Shown: positions 25,301 through 33,556 of the stretch, one piece after another
Layout: each line of letters opens with the position of its first letter
Position numbering within the stretch: the stretch's first letter is position 1
Position numbers and translations under genes: made by a program
Assembly: GCF_003952465.1 (NCBI RefSeq)
Contig: NZ_CP034448.1
Span: 4,503,001 to 4,567,000, forward strand
DNA from: Mesorhizobium sp. M1B.F.Ca.ET.045.04.1.1
Lineage (GTDB): Bacteria; Pseudomonadota; Alphaproteobacteria; Rhizobiales; Rhizobiaceae
Direction: 5' to 3'
Length of the DNA stretch: 64,000 nucleotides
The notes under the pieces: generated by a model
The model's input: the letters and a program-made list of their open reading frames with translations, nothing else
Told to the model about the DNA's origin: nothing
Databases searched by the model: none

Positions 25301-26179
25301 TCAGCGGGCCTCGAGCGTTTCGATTCTTGCCGCGACGTCCAAACCGGACGCCTTTCCTGACGGTTGGCTTGCCGAGCCTGTTTGCTTGGGCGCCGACAAT
25401 TGCGCGAAAGTCTGCTGCTGGCCGAGCCAGGCTAGATAATCCTGCTCTGTGTCGACCATCACCACGCCATGCATCAGCGGGTGTCCCTGGCCGCATAGCT
25501 CGGCGCATAAGACTTGGAAGGTTCCGGTCCTGGTCGGGGTGAACCAGAAATAAGTGACCGAACCCGGGATCATGTCCATCTTGGCGCGGAACTCCGGGAT
25601 GTAGAAATCGTGCAGCACGTCGACCGAGCGCAATAACACCTTGACAGGCTTGCCGACCGGCAGATGCAGATCGGCGGCCTCGACTAGGACATCGTCCTGG
25701 CCGTTGGGATCTTTAGGATCAACGCCCAGCGGATTGTCAGCGGTGACGTCGCGGGTGTCCGAAGTGCCGAGCTTGCCGTCCTTGCCGGGCAAGCGGAAGC
25801 TCCATTGCCATTGCTGGCCGATAACCTCGATATCGGCCGCCTCGCTTGGAACGTTGACGAAGCGGCTCCAGACGAACAGGCCTGGAACCAGAAGGGCGGT
25901 GACGCCGACGGCGGTGACGACCGTCAGCCACCATTCGAGGCGCTTGTTCTCCGGCTCATAGACCGCGCGATTGCCTTCGCGATGGCGGAAGCGGAACACG
26001 CAATAGGCCATGAAAAGCACGACGGCGCTGAAGACGACGCCGGTGATCCAGAAGCTGATGATGATGGTGTTGTCGATATAGTCCCAGTTCGAGGCAATCG
26101 GCGTCCACCACCATGGGCTCAGGAAGTGGAACAACACCGAGCCCACGACGATCAAAACGAGTACAAGCGCAATGGCCAT
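25301..26179 (-). CDS. Cytochrome c oxidase subunit II (CoxM-like)
   Basis: A 292-aa protein with two N-terminal membrane helices and a periplasmic CuA domain. The copper site is CAELCGQGHPLMHGVVM, with its first His in the DFYIPEFRAKMD region and the conserved electron-entry GQQWQWSFRLPG. There is no CxxCH, so it is not a fused caa3-type subunit and must receive electrons from a separate cytochrome c. The ATG at 26179 begins the first helix. This is the first gene of the operon; a promoter should lie in 26180-26380. Confidence 0.93.
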   Translation of the reverse strand: MAIALVLVLIVVGSVLFHFLSPWWWTPIASNWDYIDNTIIISFWITGVVFSAVVLFMAYCVFRFRHREGNRAVYEPENKRLEWWLTVVTAVGVTALLVPGLFVWSRFVNVPSEAADIEVIGQQWQWSFRLPGKDGKLGTSDTRDVTADNPLGVDPKDPNGQDDVLVEAADLHLPVGKPVKVLLRSVDVLHDFYIPEFRAKMDMIPGSVTYFWFTPTRTGTFQVLCAELCGQGHPLMHGVVMVDTEQDYLAWLGQQQTFAQLSAPKQTGSASQPSGKASGLDVAARIETLEAR

Positions 26180-26382
26180 GTCCCGTCCTCCGGTATTTCA
26201 CAGGAGTGCGAAGCTTCCAACGGAATACCAAGCCGCATCATGCTCGATTTCCGGTTGAAATTCCAGAGCCGACTATCCGATGGGGACGATGTTGTTCGCG
26301 CCTGCAAACTTCGGAAGTCGGGCAAACGCCTCAAATCAGCAGCGCGCCCTCGGCGGGGTTGCCGGCCGTCTGCCATCAGCGG

Positions 26383-27228
26383 TCATCGGGAGACTGCGGC
26401 GCCCCTGTCGGTCCAGGTGGGCGGCAGGCCAAATCGGGCGGCGACCATTCCCGGAATGCCGGGAGCCGTTCCGAACGCCTTGCAGGCGTCGTATTTCGGA
26501 TCGCCACCGAGCGAGGCCCGGAGTCTTTGCATCGATGGTATCGCCGGCATTCCTTTGAACGGGTCCTTGCCCTTGAGCAGCATGCGGCTGAAGTCAGAGG
26601 CGAAGGCCGAAGAGAGGGAATACGCATCCCCCACTGCGGACACCCGAGCCCTTGTCGTGATTATGTTCGCACCGCGCGACCAGACCATGGCTGCCTTCTG
26701 CGAACGATCCTTGTCGACCGCCTCGGCCTCGATGGCCAGGCCGCCGAGGCCGATCGGTAGTCGAGGGATTGGAACCCCGAGCCCCGCCACCGAGCCGCCG
26801 AGCGACGCAACGATGGAACTCGCCGCTGCCGTACGGTTCGTCGCAACGATGTCGGTGACCGTTGCGTGGATGACGAGGTCTGCTGGCTGGCTCGGGGCCA
26901 CGACCTGGAAGCGGTCGCCAAGGTCGGTGCAGAGTGCCCGGTCGATCGCGTTGGTGACCAGCGCCAGGTCTTTGGGCTCGAAGCCACGGCTGCCGATCTG
27001 CGTCGAGGTCGGTACAATGCGCACCGTCTTTGCGGCGAGCACCGGCGCCGAATCTACACGCAATTTCGCTTGCGTGAGGGTGCCGCCCGATGGGCTCATT
27101 CCGGCGTAGGAACCGAGAGACGCGCCCTCGCGCAAGGGCACGCTCGTGCAGGCGGACAACCATGAGAAGAGGGCCACGCAGAGCGCTGCTCGCGGCCGCG
27201 TTTCAAGTCGTCGAAGCTTCCAGATCAT
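26383..27228 (-). CDS. DUF3313-type lipoprotein
   Basis: A 281-aa protein (283 if the TTG at 27234 is used) with a signal peptide and lipobox FSWLSAC, so the mature protein starts at Cys and is lipid-anchored. Later blocks such as KTVRIVPTSTQ and DLVIHATVTDIV are DUF3313-like. Function unknown. Its promoter region carries a 60-bp box (27275-27334) shared with the methyltransferase gene ahead. The ribosome site overlaps the 3' arm of a 9-bp hairpin (27239-27262). Confidence 0.75.
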   Translation of the reverse strand: MIWKLRRLETRPRAALCVALFSWLSACTSVPLREGASLGSYAGMSPSGGTLTQAKLRVDSAPVLAAKTVRIVPTSTQIGSRGFEPKDLALVTNAIDRALCTDLGDRFQVVAPSQPADLVIHATVTDIVATNRTAAASSIVASLGGSVAGLGVPIPRLPIGLGGLAIEAEAVDKDRSQKAAMVWSRGANIITTRARVSAVGDAYSLSSAFASDFSRMLLKGKDPFKGMPAIPSMQRLRASLGGDPKYDACKAFGTAPGIPGMVAARFGLPPTWTDRGAAVSR

Positions 27229-27238
27229 TGTCAAATCG

Positions 27239-27262
27239 CCTGAACCAGGTTCATGGTTCAGG
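27239..27262 (-). other. Leader hairpin before the DUF3313 gene
   Basis: A perfect 9-bp stem (cctgaacca / tggttcagg) with a 6-nt loop ends 11 bp before the start codon. The 3' arm on the mRNA contains the only Shine-Dalgarno-like bases (CAGG), so it could limit translation. Confidence 0.4.
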
Positions 27263-27564
27263 CTTTAGCGGCCCCAGCGTTAATGGCGGTAAAGGCAGTG
27301 TAAAGTTAGGTAAAACTTACGATCAGCCTCGATCTTCAGCCGGCGCATATGTCGCCGGCTGCCGGCAAAGCCAGTGGCCTTGCGGCCGCGGGGCGTTTGG
27401 CCCCGGGTAGTGTCCCTCTACGGCAAAGCGGACTGAGGCAAGTATTGCGACGCAGGCCCGCGGCAAACTTTCTCTTCAATGCGATCTGCTGTCTTCGCCT
27501 GATTTGCCTCAACAACCGCACGCAGGCTCGGGGAAACTGTTTCACCGGGCGGGCAACCCAGCTA
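27263..27564. other. Intergenic region with a regulator box
   Basis: Holds the 60-bp box at 27275-27334. Sequence beyond it (27335-27360) resembles the 3' end of the nearby histidine kinase gene. No gene is seen in the rest. Confidence 0.5.
27275..27334 (-). promoter_or_regulatory. Response-regulator box upstream of the DUF3313 gene
   Basis: 56 of 60 bases are identical to 28250-28309. On the minus strand the box holds three TTTAC repeats spaced 10 and 11 bp apart, the phasing of an OmpR-family binding site. It ends 46 bp before the start codon. Confidence 0.6.
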
Positions 27565-28194
27565 TCAAAAGACGCGCAACATCGGTTTAAGCAGCCCTGC
27601 AAAGCGCAACGAATCGATGAGTTGGGACGCGGGGATTGCCAGGAGAAAGCAAGAACTGTCGATAGCAGTACGCTTCAGCGCAACTGGGTTGAACGACACA
27701 GGCAATTGATGTGCGCCGTCGCCGGCGCGTCGTCCAAGGCGAGGAAAGAAGGCGGGAACCTCGTGGCAATATTCCCGGTAAGCATCGCCGAAAAGCTCGT
27801 CCAGGGCAGTCGATTCGCGGGCTGAGACATAAGCGAATACCAGATAGCCAAACAAGAAGTGGACGGCCGCAATCGCGAGTGAGCCGAAAGTCAGGCCGAT
27901 GCCGGCAAGCCCCAGGGACGAAAAGAAATACAACGGATTGCGGGTGTATTTGTAAGGGCCGTTCGTAATGAGTTCTCGATTCTTGCGTCCGCCTATATAC
28001 AGCGATGCCCAGCACCGCCCGGCGACACAAATGATGATAAATGCGGACCCCACAAACTCTATGCTTTGGCGAGGACCAGTCTCTGGCGGCCAAGCGCTCC
28101 GCGACAATAGGATCGGCATCAGAAGCAATGGGACGGCCAGCCAGAGGAAACGCATCCTCTTGCCCTGCTGAAACACCGCCGTGGACACCGACAT
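27565..28194 (-). CDS. Isoprenylcysteine methyltransferase-type (ICMT/PEMT-like) membrane methyltransferase
   Basis: A 209-aa membrane protein. The signature GPYKYTRNPLYFFSSLGLAG and the later FGDAYREYCHEVPAFFP are typical of ICMT/phospholipid methyltransferase-fold enzymes that use S-adenosylmethionine; the substrate is unknown. The start is uncertain: ATG at 28194 is preferred, with ATG at 28212 or GTG at 28230 possible. It lies directly downstream of a sensor kinase gene, separated by the 28250-28309 box, so it is probably controlled by that two-component system. Confidence 0.8.
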   Translation of the reverse strand: MSVSTAVFQQGKRMRFLWLAVPLLLMPILLSRSAWPPETGPRQSIEFVGSAFIIICVAGRCWASLYIGGRKNRELITNGPYKYTRNPLYFFSSLGLAGIGLTFGSLAIAAVHFLFGYLVFAYVSARESTALDELFGDAYREYCHEVPAFFPRLGRRAGDGAHQLPVSFNPVALKRTAIDSSCFLLAIPASQLIDSLRFAGLLKPMLRVF

Positions 28195-28249
28195 TGGTCC
28201 GCTCTGTCGCATTTGAAAAACCGGGATCACGGCTCAGCCTTAGCGATGT

Positions 28250-28309
28250 CAGCGTTAATGGCCGTAAAGGCAGTGTAAAGTTGGGTAAAACTTGTGATCA
28301 GCCTCGATC
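28250..28309 (-). promoter_or_regulatory. Response-regulator box upstream of the methyltransferase gene
   Basis: A second copy of the 60-bp box, with three TTTAC repeats at 10-11 bp spacing on the minus strand. Its upstream end overlaps the last codons of the kinase gene, and it ends 55 bp before the methyltransferase start. Confidence 0.6.
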
Positions 28310-29587
28310 GTTCGCCGCACTGCGCATCGCCGGCCGCCGGGGAATCTCCAGCATGATGGCCAAGCCGCCGACGTCCGGCAGCGATGCGTATACTCGCCCA
28401 CCATGGCGCTCGATGGCCTGTCTGGCGATCGCAAGGCCAAGACCGTATCCGCCTCTCGGTGCCGCGTCGTTCCCGCGGGAGAATGGCTGGAAGATTCGTT
28501 CGAGTTCGTCTCGCCTGACGCCCGGCCCCTGATCCGCGACGCACACCTTGAGGAGGTCGGCTGTCGTCTCGCATTGCACGGTGATGTGCGAATGTTCGGC
28601 AGTGTATTTGACGGCGTTGCGAATGACGTTTTCCAGCGCCCGGCAGATCAGCTCGCCTTCGACCTCGGCAAGGAAGCTGTCGTCGACATTGGTGGTGATC
28701 GAAACCTCGCGTGCCTGGGCTTCGAACGCTGCGTCCCCCAGGATTTCGTTCAGGAGATCGATGACGTCCAGCGTCTGTGTCTTCAGCGGGAGACGGGAGC
28801 CGGCTGTCAGCCTGGCGAGAGTCAGCACTTCGCCGACCAGCGCATCGAGCCGTTCGACCTCCCGGTCCATGCGGTCCAGCATGGCATCGAGTTTCGCCGG
28901 ACTCTGCCGAAGGACGCCCCCAACGGCCTGCAGACGTGACAGCGGGGAGCGCAGCTCATGGGACACGTCGTGGAAAAGTCTCTGCTGGGCATCCTGCAGC
29001 TCCTGCAACCGCGCGGCGCTGGAATCGAAATCGTGCGCGAGCGCAGAGACCTCATCCTTCCGGCCTGCCATCTTGTGCCCGATGCGGACGTCGAAACGGC
29101 CGTGGGCGAGCGCGCTCAGGCCGTCGCGAAGGTGCACAACAGGGCGAATTAGATATCGGGCGAGCGCGGCCGCCGATATCGCGCTCGAAATCAGAATACC
29201 GAACGCCGGTACAAACGGACCAAGCTTGTCGAGAATGACACTGTATCGCTGAGGCACGGAAATCCGGTAGCAAATCCCATCCTTCAGGACGGTTCTTGTC
29301 TCCGCCGTGCTCCTATCGGTACATGCGCCGGACTCCGCGATCTCGGAGATCGTGAGGCCGACCGGTACCGTATCCTCGCTTGTACGGGCAAAGCGCCGAA
29401 CGGCATCTTCACCGTCCTTGGCGAGAAGGTTTTCAGTCAGGTTGAGGACGACTTCCCGCTTCTGACGTTCCAGTTTCGAAGCGGAAGGAAGTGTCTCAAA
29501 GAAGTTGAGCGTCAGGATTATGATCGCGACGGACGCGGCCAGCGTCAGCCAGGTTATCAGGAAGAACTTCTTAAACAGCCGGGGCAT
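28298..29587 (-). CDS. Sensor histidine kinase (CpxA/BaeS-like)
   Basis: A 429-aa inner-membrane kinase. Two helices (about residues 8-28 and 125-148) flank a periplasmic sensor domain, with three cysteine-containing or polar stretches between them. HAMP follows, then the H-box FHDVSHELRSPLSRLQ, N-box NVIRNAVKYTA and the G boxes DQGPGVRRDE and GGYGLGLAIARQ. It autophosphorylates on the H-box histidine and passes phosphate to the regulator encoded immediately upstream (1-bp gap). The kinase half is intact. Signal unknown. Confidence 0.93.
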   Translation of the reverse strand: MPRLFKKFFLITWLTLAASVAIIILTLNFFETLPSASKLERQKREVVLNLTENLLAKDGEDAVRRFARTSEDTVPVGLTISEIAESGACTDRSTAETRTVLKDGICYRISVPQRYSVILDKLGPFVPAFGILISSAISAAALARYLIRPVVHLRDGLSALAHGRFDVRIGHKMAGRKDEVSALAHDFDSSAARLQELQDAQQRLFHDVSHELRSPLSRLQAVGGVLRQSPAKLDAMLDRMDREVERLDALVGEVLTLARLTAGSRLPLKTQTLDVIDLLNEILGDAAFEAQAREVSITTNVDDSFLAEVEGELICRALENVIRNAVKYTAEHSHITVQCETTADLLKVCVADQGPGVRRDELERIFQPFSRGNDAAPRGGYGLGLAIARQAIERHGGRVYASLPDVGGLAIMLEIPRRPAMRSAANDRG

Positions 29588-29588
29588 G

Positions 29589-30275
29589 TCAGTCCAAAAG
29601 AAGTTGATAGCCTTGGCCGCGGACAGACTTTATCCGTGACTGTCCATCCTCCCTGAGCCCGAGCTTCTGACGCACGCTGCTGATATGGACGTCGATGCGG
29701 CGATCGAACGGGGTCAGCGGCTTTCCAAAAGTCCGTTTCGAGATGTCCTGCTTCGATACCAGCTGGCCGGCATTGCGAGTGAGAACTTCGAGCAGGCTGA
29801 ACTCCGTGCCGGTAAGCTCCAGCGGCTGTCCGTCCCATTCGGCGGTTCTGTTGCCTGGATGAACCACCAGCCGCCCGGCTCTTAGCGTGTCGATGGCCGC
29901 GCCGACCGCGGGCTGGTTCGCACGACGAAGGATCGCGCGCACCCTAGCCGCGAGTTCTCCTGGCGAACAGGGCTTCGTTACATAATCGTCGGCACCGAGG
30001 TTCAGGCCGGATATCCGGTCGATGTCATCGCCTCTCGCCGTCAGCATCAGCACGGGAACTTGGCTCAGCTTCCTGATCCTTTGCAGAACCTTGATCCCGT
30101 TGATTCGAGGCATCATGATATCGAGCACGATCAGGTCCACCGAGTTGCGCGCGGCGGCAGCAATTGCTGTGCCACCATCCGTGCCTGTCGCGACGTCATA
30201 CCCTTCTTCGACCAGATATTCCTGCAGCAGCGTCGTCAACTCGACATCATCGTCGATGAGGAGGACCTTGTTCAT
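29589..30275 (-). CDS. OmpR-family response regulator
   Basis: A 228-aa protein with a receiver domain (VLLIDDDVE acidic pocket, DLIVLDIMMP phospho-Asp, LTARGD, YVTKP lysine) and a C-terminal winged helix ending in IDVHISSVRQKLG and IKSVRGQGYQL. The start at 30275 is preferred because it places the acidic pocket at residue 8, with GGAG upstream. It probably regulates itself through the box at 30337-30356, as well as the methyltransferase and lipoprotein genes that carry related boxes. Confidence 0.93.
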   Translation of the reverse strand: MNKVLLIDDDVELTTLLQEYLVEEGYDVATGTDGGTAIAAAARNSVDLIVLDIMMPRINGIKVLQRIRKLSQVPVLMLTARGDDIDRISGLNLGADDYVTKPCSPGELAARVRAILRRANQPAVGAAIDTLRAGRLVVHPGNRTAEWDGQPLELTGTEFSLLEVLTRNAGQLVSKQDISKRTFGKPLTPFDRRIDVHISSVRQKLGLREDGQSRIKSVRGQGYQLLLD

Positions 30276-30643
30276 TCCACTCCGTCCGTCATTCATGCCG
30301 GCCACCCATAAGGCACAAACGCACGCGGGCGGTGGGATTTTACCCAGCTTAACACAACTTGGGGAAGGCGGACGGCTCCGCTCCGCAGGGCACGCGACAG
30401 GGCGATCCCGAATGGCCCGAGCCCTTCCTCCCGGACGCCGAGCGATTTGCCCGCGTGTTGCGCGCAGTCGCTGCAGCGCGCTGTCAAACGAAAGCGAGCA
30501 GGGAGAGTCGCATGAGCATGACCATATGCGTCATTCGACGCGCCCTGCATTCGTTGCCGTCGTATCGTTCATTCGGTCAAGCACGCATGCCTGGCCAGAT
30601 TGGCGCCATCGCAGGATGCGGCTTGATCGACGCCACACACGCC
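30276..30643. other. Intergenic region upstream of the response regulator
   Basis: No reliable gene. A putative regulator box lies at 30337-30356. A short plus-strand frame from 30511 has a weak ribosome site but runs antisense into radC and is rejected. Confidence 0.4.
30337..30356 (+). promoter_or_regulatory. Putative autoregulatory box of the response regulator
   Basis: ATTTTACCCAGCTTAACACA, read on the plus strand, matches the core of the 28250-28309 box with two differences in 18 bases. It lies about 60 bp upstream of the regulator start, in the opposite orientation. Confidence 0.5.
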
Positions 30644-31405
30644 TCAAATCAGCAGCAGGCCCTTCATCGAGGCGTTGCCCTTGCGGCCGATGATGATGTG
30701 GTCGTGGACTGCAATGCCGAGCGGCTTGGCCGTATCGATGATCTGCTTGGTCATCTCGATGTCCGCGCGGGAAGGTGTAGGATCCCCTGACGGATGGTTG
30801 TGCACCAGGATGATGGCGCTGGCGGAGAGTTCAAGCGCCCGCTTGACCACCTCGCGCGGATAGACCGGCGTGTGGTCGACGGTGCCCGTCTGCTGCACCT
30901 CGTCGGCGATCAGCCCGTTCTTCTTGTCGAGGAAGAGGATGCGGAACTGCTCGCGCGTCTCGAAGGCCATGGCCGAGCGGCAATAGTCGAGAAGCTGTGT
31001 CCAGTTCGACAGCACCTCGCGCCCGCGCACTTCGCCGCGCGCCATGCGCTGGGCGGTCGCTGCGATGACCTTGAGATCGGTCGCCACTGCCGGTCCTATG
31101 CCTTTCACTTCCTCGAGCAGGGACGCCGGCGCGCCGAGCACTTCGGCCAGCGAGCCGAAGCGGCGGATCAGCGCCTTGGCGATCGGCTTGGTGTCGACGC
31201 GCGGGATCAGCCGGAAAAGCAGGAGTTCGAGCAATTCATAGTCGGGCAGGGCATCTGCGCCGCCCGCAACGAAGCGCTCGCGCAGGCGGTCGCGGTGGCC
31301 GTGGTAGTGCGGCTTTTCCGCTGCTACGGCCTTTTTCTGTGATGTCTGCGGCGGTTCAGTCCAGGCTTCTGAAAAGAAGGCCCGCTCGTCGTCGACTTTC
31401 CCCAT
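30644..31405 (-). CDS. radC: RadC/UPF0758 family JAMM-domain protein
   Basis: A 253-aa protein. The helix-hairpin-helix region (ADALPDYELLELLLFRLIP and LLEEVKGIGPAVATDL) precedes the JAMM metal site LVHNHPSGDPTPSRAD. The name radC is historical; the biochemical role is not firmly known. The start at 31405 matches the family's short polar N-terminus; the longer frame upstream crosses a palindromic repeat. It lies downstream of map on the same strand. Confidence 0.93.
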   Translation of the reverse strand: MGKVDDERAFFSEAWTEPPQTSQKKAVAAEKPHYHGHRDRLRERFVAGGADALPDYELLELLLFRLIPRVDTKPIAKALIRRFGSLAEVLGAPASLLEEVKGIGPAVATDLKVIAATAQRMARGEVRGREVLSNWTQLLDYCRSAMAFETREQFRILFLDKKNGLIADEVQQTGTVDHTPVYPREVVKRALELSASAIILVHNHPSGDPTPSRADIEMTKQIIDTAKPLGIAVHDHIIIGRKGNASMKGLLLI

Positions 31406-31447
31406 GGCCTGCCTATTCCCCCAGAAGGCTTCCGGCCGGGAGACTAA

Positions 31448-31493
31448 AGCAATTCCAGGAAAAGTGTGAAGCGGTTTTCCGTTCGGAATCGCG
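31448..31493. repeat. RIME-like palindromic element, GCAATTCC type
   Basis: The core aaaagtgtgaagcggttttc is flanked by gcaattcc and a diverged right arm (ggaatcgc). It lies between map and radC. Similar copies are at 54728-54772 and, inverted, 52832-52874. Confidence 0.7.
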
Positions 31494-31544
31494 GCAAAAC
31501 AAGAAGTAGGCCGGTTTGTCGTTTCCGTGAAACGATGAACCGCC

Positions 31545-32372
31545 CTACGCCGGCAGACCGGGCCGGTCGAGCTTTTTCGGCGAAAGCGTGAAGATCTCAC
31601 AGCCGGTATCGGTGACACCGATCGTGTGCTCGTACTGCGCCGAGAGCGAACGGTCGCGCGTCACGGCGGTCCAGCCGTCCGACAGCACCTTCACATGCGG
31701 GCGGCCGAGATTGATCATCGGCTCGACGGTAAAAATCATGCCGGGCCGCATCTCGACGCCTTCATTGGCCGTGCCGTAATGCAGGATGTTCGGCGCGTCA
31801 TGGAAGAGCTGGCCGACGCCGTGGCCGCAGAAGTCGCGCACCACAGAGCAGCGCTCGGCTTCGGCATAGGTCTGGATCGCCGCGCCGATGGCGCCGGTGC
31901 GGGCCCCGGGCTTGATCGCCGCAATGCCGCGCATCAGGCATTCGTGAGTCACCTCGAGCAGACGCTCGGCGGCGCGCTTGATCGTGCCCACCGGATACAT
32001 GCGCGAGGAATCGCCATGCCAGCCGTCGAGGATATAGGTGACGTCGATATTGACGATGTCGCCGTCCTTCAGCGGCTTGTTGTCGGGGATGCCGTGGCAG
32101 ACGACGTGGTTGATCGAGGTGCAGGACGATTTGGTGTAGCCGCGATAGTTGAGGGTCGCCGGCAGGGCGTTGTGGTCCATGCCGAACTCGAAGACGAAGC
32201 GGTCGATGGTCTCTGTGGTGACGCCGGGCTTCACCATCGGGACCAGCTCGTCGAGGCAGCGCGCGGTGAGGTCGCAGGCCTTGCGCATGCCTGCAAAGCC
32301 TTCCTCGCCATAGAGGCGGATCTGGCCGGTGTTTCTCAAGGGGGCCGTTGCGGCGTCGAGATAGGTAACCAT
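31545..32372 (-). CDS. map: Type I methionine aminopeptidase
   Basis: A 275-aa cytosolic metalloprotease that removes the initiator methionine. The metal ligands are visible in sequence: NIDVTYILDGWHGDSS (two Asp), CGHGVGQLFHD (His), IFTVEPMINLG (Glu) and the last QYEHTIGVTDTG (Glu). The start at 32372 fits the usual length. The gene points away from the small secreted protein at 32585. Confidence 0.96.
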   Translation of the reverse strand: MVTYLDAATAPLRNTGQIRLYGEEGFAGMRKACDLTARCLDELVPMVKPGVTTETIDRFVFEFGMDHNALPATLNYRGYTKSSCTSINHVVCHGIPDNKPLKDGDIVNIDVTYILDGWHGDSSRMYPVGTIKRAAERLLEVTHECLMRGIAAIKPGARTGAIGAAIQTYAEAERCSVVRDFCGHGVGQLFHDAPNILHYGTANEGVEMRPGMIFTVEPMINLGRPHVKVLSDGWTAVTRDRSLSAQYEHTIGVTDTGCEIFTLSPKKLDRPGLPA

Positions 32373-32584
32373 TCTTGTCCGTTTTTGGGTTGGCTCCTGA
32401 TGCGAGCCGATGCGGAAAATTTTCTCCAGATTTGGCACTGGATGCCGCAAGGTTCAAGGACGAAGTGCCCTCAACCGGCCGCCGCAGGGATTATTTGCTG
32501 GCGCAAGGTTGGCGCGTCAGGCTACCTGCCAAGCTTTCCTTTCGCCGCCCCATGGGGTAGGGCGGGTCTGGATATAGGAGATTT

Positions 32585-32986
32585 ATGCCGTTGACGGCAT
32601 CGGAACGCGCCAGATCGACGCTGCTGCCATTAAGGACCGCATGCTCGGCCCTGATGGCGCTGCTCGTGCTTGCGCTGGTGGGCTTCGCCCAGGCTGAAAT
32701 CGCCGCCTCGACAGCCACGGCCTCGGGCGGCGCCGGCATCAGCGCAACGCGGCAGGGCGAAACGCTTGCACTGCTGAGGATCACCGGCAAGGCGCAAGCC
32801 GTCGAGGTCCGCGCCGGGCGGCCGCTGCCCATAAAGCTCGTGAGTGGAAACCCAGGCGCGCTCCACCCAGCAGGCGATTTCCTTGTTGCTGGCCAGGCCT
32901 TGCCGGCGCAGCCGAGCATCGTGCCTGCCTTTGCGGCCGCGCCGCTCTCGCACGCCAATCAGCCTCGGGCGCCACCCGCCGTCTGA
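32585..32986 (+). CDS. Hypothetical secreted protein
   Basis: A 133-aa protein with a clear signal peptide (CSALMALLVLALVGFAQA) and a low-complexity mature region rich in Ala, Gly and Pro. AGGAG lies upstream of the ATG. The antisense frame is also open, which lowers confidence, but the ribosome site and signal peptide favour this strand. No family recognised. Confidence 0.5.
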   Translation: MPLTASERARSTLLPLRTACSALMALLVLALVGFAQAEIAASTATASGGAGISATRQGETLALLRITGKAQAVEVRAGRPLPIKLVSGNPGALHPAGDFLVAGQALPAQPSIVPAFAAAPLSHANQPRAPPAV

Positions 32987-33100
32987 GCCCGGCGGTCGCC
33001 GACCGCAGCTTTCACACCCAAACATTCCTTTGCGCCGCGACCTGGCGATGGCTATCGGCCGTCCGCCCGTTGCGTGGCGCGCCAATTCGGACATTTCTCG

Positions 33101-33337
33101 ATGCAACGCATCAAGACATTCAAAACGCTTACGCGCGTTGCCGCGGCAGCCTCGTTCCTCGCCGTCCAGGCAACCATCGGCATCGGCACGGTCTACTGGG
33201 CGGTCGCGGCGACGCTTCGCATGGAAGGGACGGCGGCGATCGTGCTCGCCGTCATCTTCGCCGGACCGTCCGCCTATCTGCTGATGGTGGTCTCACGCAT
33301 GGCCTATGAGGCGGAGACCGACCCGGCGAACCAGTAG
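33101..33337 (+). CDS. Small two-helix membrane protein
   Basis: A 78-aa protein with two hydrophobic helices (AAAASFLAVQATIGIGTVYWAV and AAIVLAVIFAGPSAYLLMVV) joined by a short RMEG turn. A GTG at 33074 would add nine residues. No family recognised. It stands alone, close to a DUF982 gene. Confidence 0.55.
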   Translation: MQRIKTFKTLTRVAAAASFLAVQATIGIGTVYWAVAATLRMEGTAAIVLAVIFAGPSAYLLMVVSRMAYEAETDPANQ

Positions 33338-33556
33338 ACTGACTGGCATGCGGATACTTGTGACGGGCGATGCCGGTTGCATCGCCCTGTCAAACCAAGA
33401 GGTATATCGATGCACAAGGTGACAAGCGCCGATCTGCCGCACCAATGGTGGATCCGCGCACCGTACTGAGGTCACATTCCTGCGCCAGGAGATCCCGAAA
33501 GCAACTTTTCAGAACGAACGGCGTTGCTCCAACTGCGCCGGTTCGGGAGACAGGGA

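Noticed and set aside
23638..25542. A 634-codon plus-strand open frame opposite coxN and coxM.
   Set aside because: It is antisense to complete oxidase genes, has no ribosome site or family features, and is rich in His/Gln/Asp/Arg as expected from a shadow of GC-rich coding sequence.
30359..30790. A 140-codon plus-strand frame from the regulator upstream region into radC.
   Set aside because: Weak start, antisense to radC, no family match.
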